This document shows, piece after piece, positions 7,037-8,429 of a DNA stretch of 8,429 nt. The notes under the pieces were generated by a model. It was not told the DNA's origin, did no database searches, and worked only from the letters and a program-made list of their open reading frames with translations. This DNA comes from Lysobacteraceae bacterium. GTDB taxonomy: Bacteria > Pseudomonadota > Gammaproteobacteria > Xanthomonadales > Xanthomonadaceae. Both the position numbers and the translations under genes were made by a program. Position 1 is the first letter of the stretch. The number at the start of each line of letters is the position of its first letter. The stretch is from NCBI GenBank assembly GCA_004173415.1, contig SEHC01000184.1:1-8429 (forward strand), in the 5' to 3' direction.

Positions 7037-8429
7037 TCAGGGAGTTTGTTTCGCACGTGCGAATGCAGCGGCCAGCGCATTGTCTGCCGGTGGTCCGGCT
7101 TTCGTCGCCGCGGGCGCCGCGCTGCCGGAGCGCGGTGGCCTGTTGCCCCGCGACGGCCCCGGGTCTCGCGATTCGCTGCGCAACGGCTTCGGCGCCGGTA
7201 CATCCTCCAGCCGCCGCGTCAACGCGATGCGTTTGCGCGGGATGTCCACTTCCAGCACCCGTACCTTGACGATGTCGCCGGCCTTGACCACCTCGCGCGG
7301 GTCTTTGACGTAGGTATCGGACAGGGCGGAGATATGGACCAGGCCGTCCTGGTGCACGCCGATGTCGACGAAGGCGCCGAAGGCGGCGACGTTGCTGACC
7401 ACGCCTTCCAGGATCATGCCGACCTGCAGGTCCTTTTCCCTGAGGATATCGCGCACGGTGGGTACGCCGAATTTTTCGTCGGTGAAGGCCTCCGGCTTGA
7501 GCCCGCGCAGGTAGGCGCTGTCGCCGATCAGCTGCTTCACCGCGCGGCCGCTGCCGCCGACGATGCGTTCGACCACCGGGTAGGCTTCCGGATGCACCGA
7601 AGAGGCATCCAGCGGCTCGTCGCCATCGGCGATGCGCAGGAAACCGGCGCACTGTTCGAAGGTCTTCTCGCCCAGGCGCGGTACCTTCAGCAGCTCCCTG
7701 CGGCGCTTGAACGGGCCATGCTGGTCGCGGTGCAGGACGATGTTCTCGGCGACCGACGCCGACAGCCCGGAGACGCGCGCCAGCAATGCCGCCGACGCGG
7801 TGTTCACGTGCACGCCGACCGCGTTCACGCAGTCCTCCACGCGCGCCTCCAGGGCCCGCGCCATGCGGTAGGGATCCACGTCATGCTGGTACTGGCCGAC
7901 GCCGATCGCCTTGGGTTCGATCTTCACCAGTTCGGCCAGCGGATCCTGCAGGCGCCGGCCGCCAGCTCGGATGCCGAATACACCGAAGCGCCGGCCTCGC
8001 TGACCACGATCTTCTGCAGCTTCATCTGCGGATGCTGCCGGATCAGGTCGGCGGCGAGCTTGTCGGTTTCGCGGCTGGCGGTACCGTTGCCGATGGCGAT
8101 CAGTTCGACCCCGTGCTGGGTGCAGAGGCGGTGCAGGACGTGCAGCGACTGGTCCCACTGCCTGCGCGGTTCGTGCGGGTAGATGGTGTCGGTGGCCACG
8201 ACCTTGCCGGTCGCATCGACCACCGCGATCTTGCAACCGGTGCGGATGCCCGGGTCCAGGCCCAGGACCGTGCGCGCACCGGCCGGCGCGGCCAGCAGCA
8301 GGTCTTTGAGGTTGTCGCCGAAGATGGCGATGGCCTCGGCTTCGGCCTTCTCGCGCGCCTGGCTGAAAAGATCGAGCAGCAGGTGCAGGTGCAGCTTGGC
8401 CCGCCAGGTCATGCGCGCGCTGTCCAGCA
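7037..8429 (-). pseudogene. tex: Tex-family RNA-binding transcription accessory protein, frame broken by internal deletion; partial at right edge
   Basis: The N-terminal part of tex lies beyond the right edge; reading is leftward from 8429. The first segment (8428 to about 7957) reads LDSARMTWRAKLHLHLLLDL, then the YqgF/RNase H-like domain (LGLDPGIRTGCKIAVVDATG, IYPHEPRRQWDQ, LIAIGNGTASRETDKL) and VVSEAGASVYSASELAA. It then runs out of frame to a TGA at 7924-7926. The second segment, in another frame, resumes at about 7957 with RRLQDPLAELVKIEPKAIGV. It continues through helix-hairpin-helix repeats (about 7640-7810), an S1 domain (about 7212-7425, VGMILEGVVSNVAAFGAFVD to KRIALTRRL) and a disordered tail ending at TGA 7037-7039. 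Intact Tex proteins have about 18 residues (containing EFP.LDVSLRGAVSIA) between SELA and RRLQDP; here only 2 bases remain, implying about 52 missing nucleotides. Both halves are otherwise well conserved, so the lesion is recent or a sequence/assembly error. Confidence 0.85.

Noticed and set aside
7046..8182. A 378-codon plus-strand frame opposite tex
   Set aside because: Antisense shadow of the conserved tex sequence. The broken tex frame does not make this strand a better candidate.

Overview
The window is GC-rich, densely coded chromosomal DNA. Gene content, protein sequences and a degenerate GCAGGAGCG-type intergenic repeat point to a gammaproteobacterium of the Xanthomonadaceae/Lysobacteraceae (Xanthomonas, Stenotrophomonas, Pseudoxanthomonas, Lysobacter or Luteimonas-like). 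This assignment comes from remembered family sequences, not a database search.

Layout. (1) 1-1891, plus strand: the end of a biotin operon, with the 3' tail of bioF, then bioH and bioC. BioC and BioH make and remove the methyl ester that lets fatty-acid synthesis build pimeloyl-ACP, and BioF condenses the pimeloyl thioester with alanine. (2) 1911-3971, minus strand, convergent with bioC: a PLP-dependent threonine/serine dehydratase, a YdcF/DUF218 membrane-anchored protein starting 4 bp after it, and, 65 bp further on, a ketosteroid-isomerase-related (NTF2-fold) protein. (3) 4127-4729, plus strand, divergent from the dehydratase: a small lipoprotein with an extreme Tyr/Gly-rich segment. (4) 4730-5016: an unusually long non-coding leader holding several short repeats. 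(5) 5017-6906: full-length mnmG (gidA), the tRNA U34-modifying FAD enzyme. (6) 6907-7036: an intergenic gap filled mostly by a REP/BIME-like inverted repeat. (7) 7037 to the right edge, minus strand: tex, a nucleic-acid-binding transcription accessory protein, whose reading frame is broken near 7957-7960.

Most of the window is ordinary housekeeping DNA, and I see no phage, CRISPR, toxin-antitoxin, secretion or defence system. The points worth a second look are the tex lesion (about 52 nt of a highly conserved segment appear to be missing, shifting the frame), the REP-like element between mnmG and tex, a 19-codon mini-ORF that joins bioH to bioC through two successive ATGA overlaps, the Tyr/Gly-rich lipoprotein, and the repeat-bearing leader of mnmG. 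I found no convincing new biological system.
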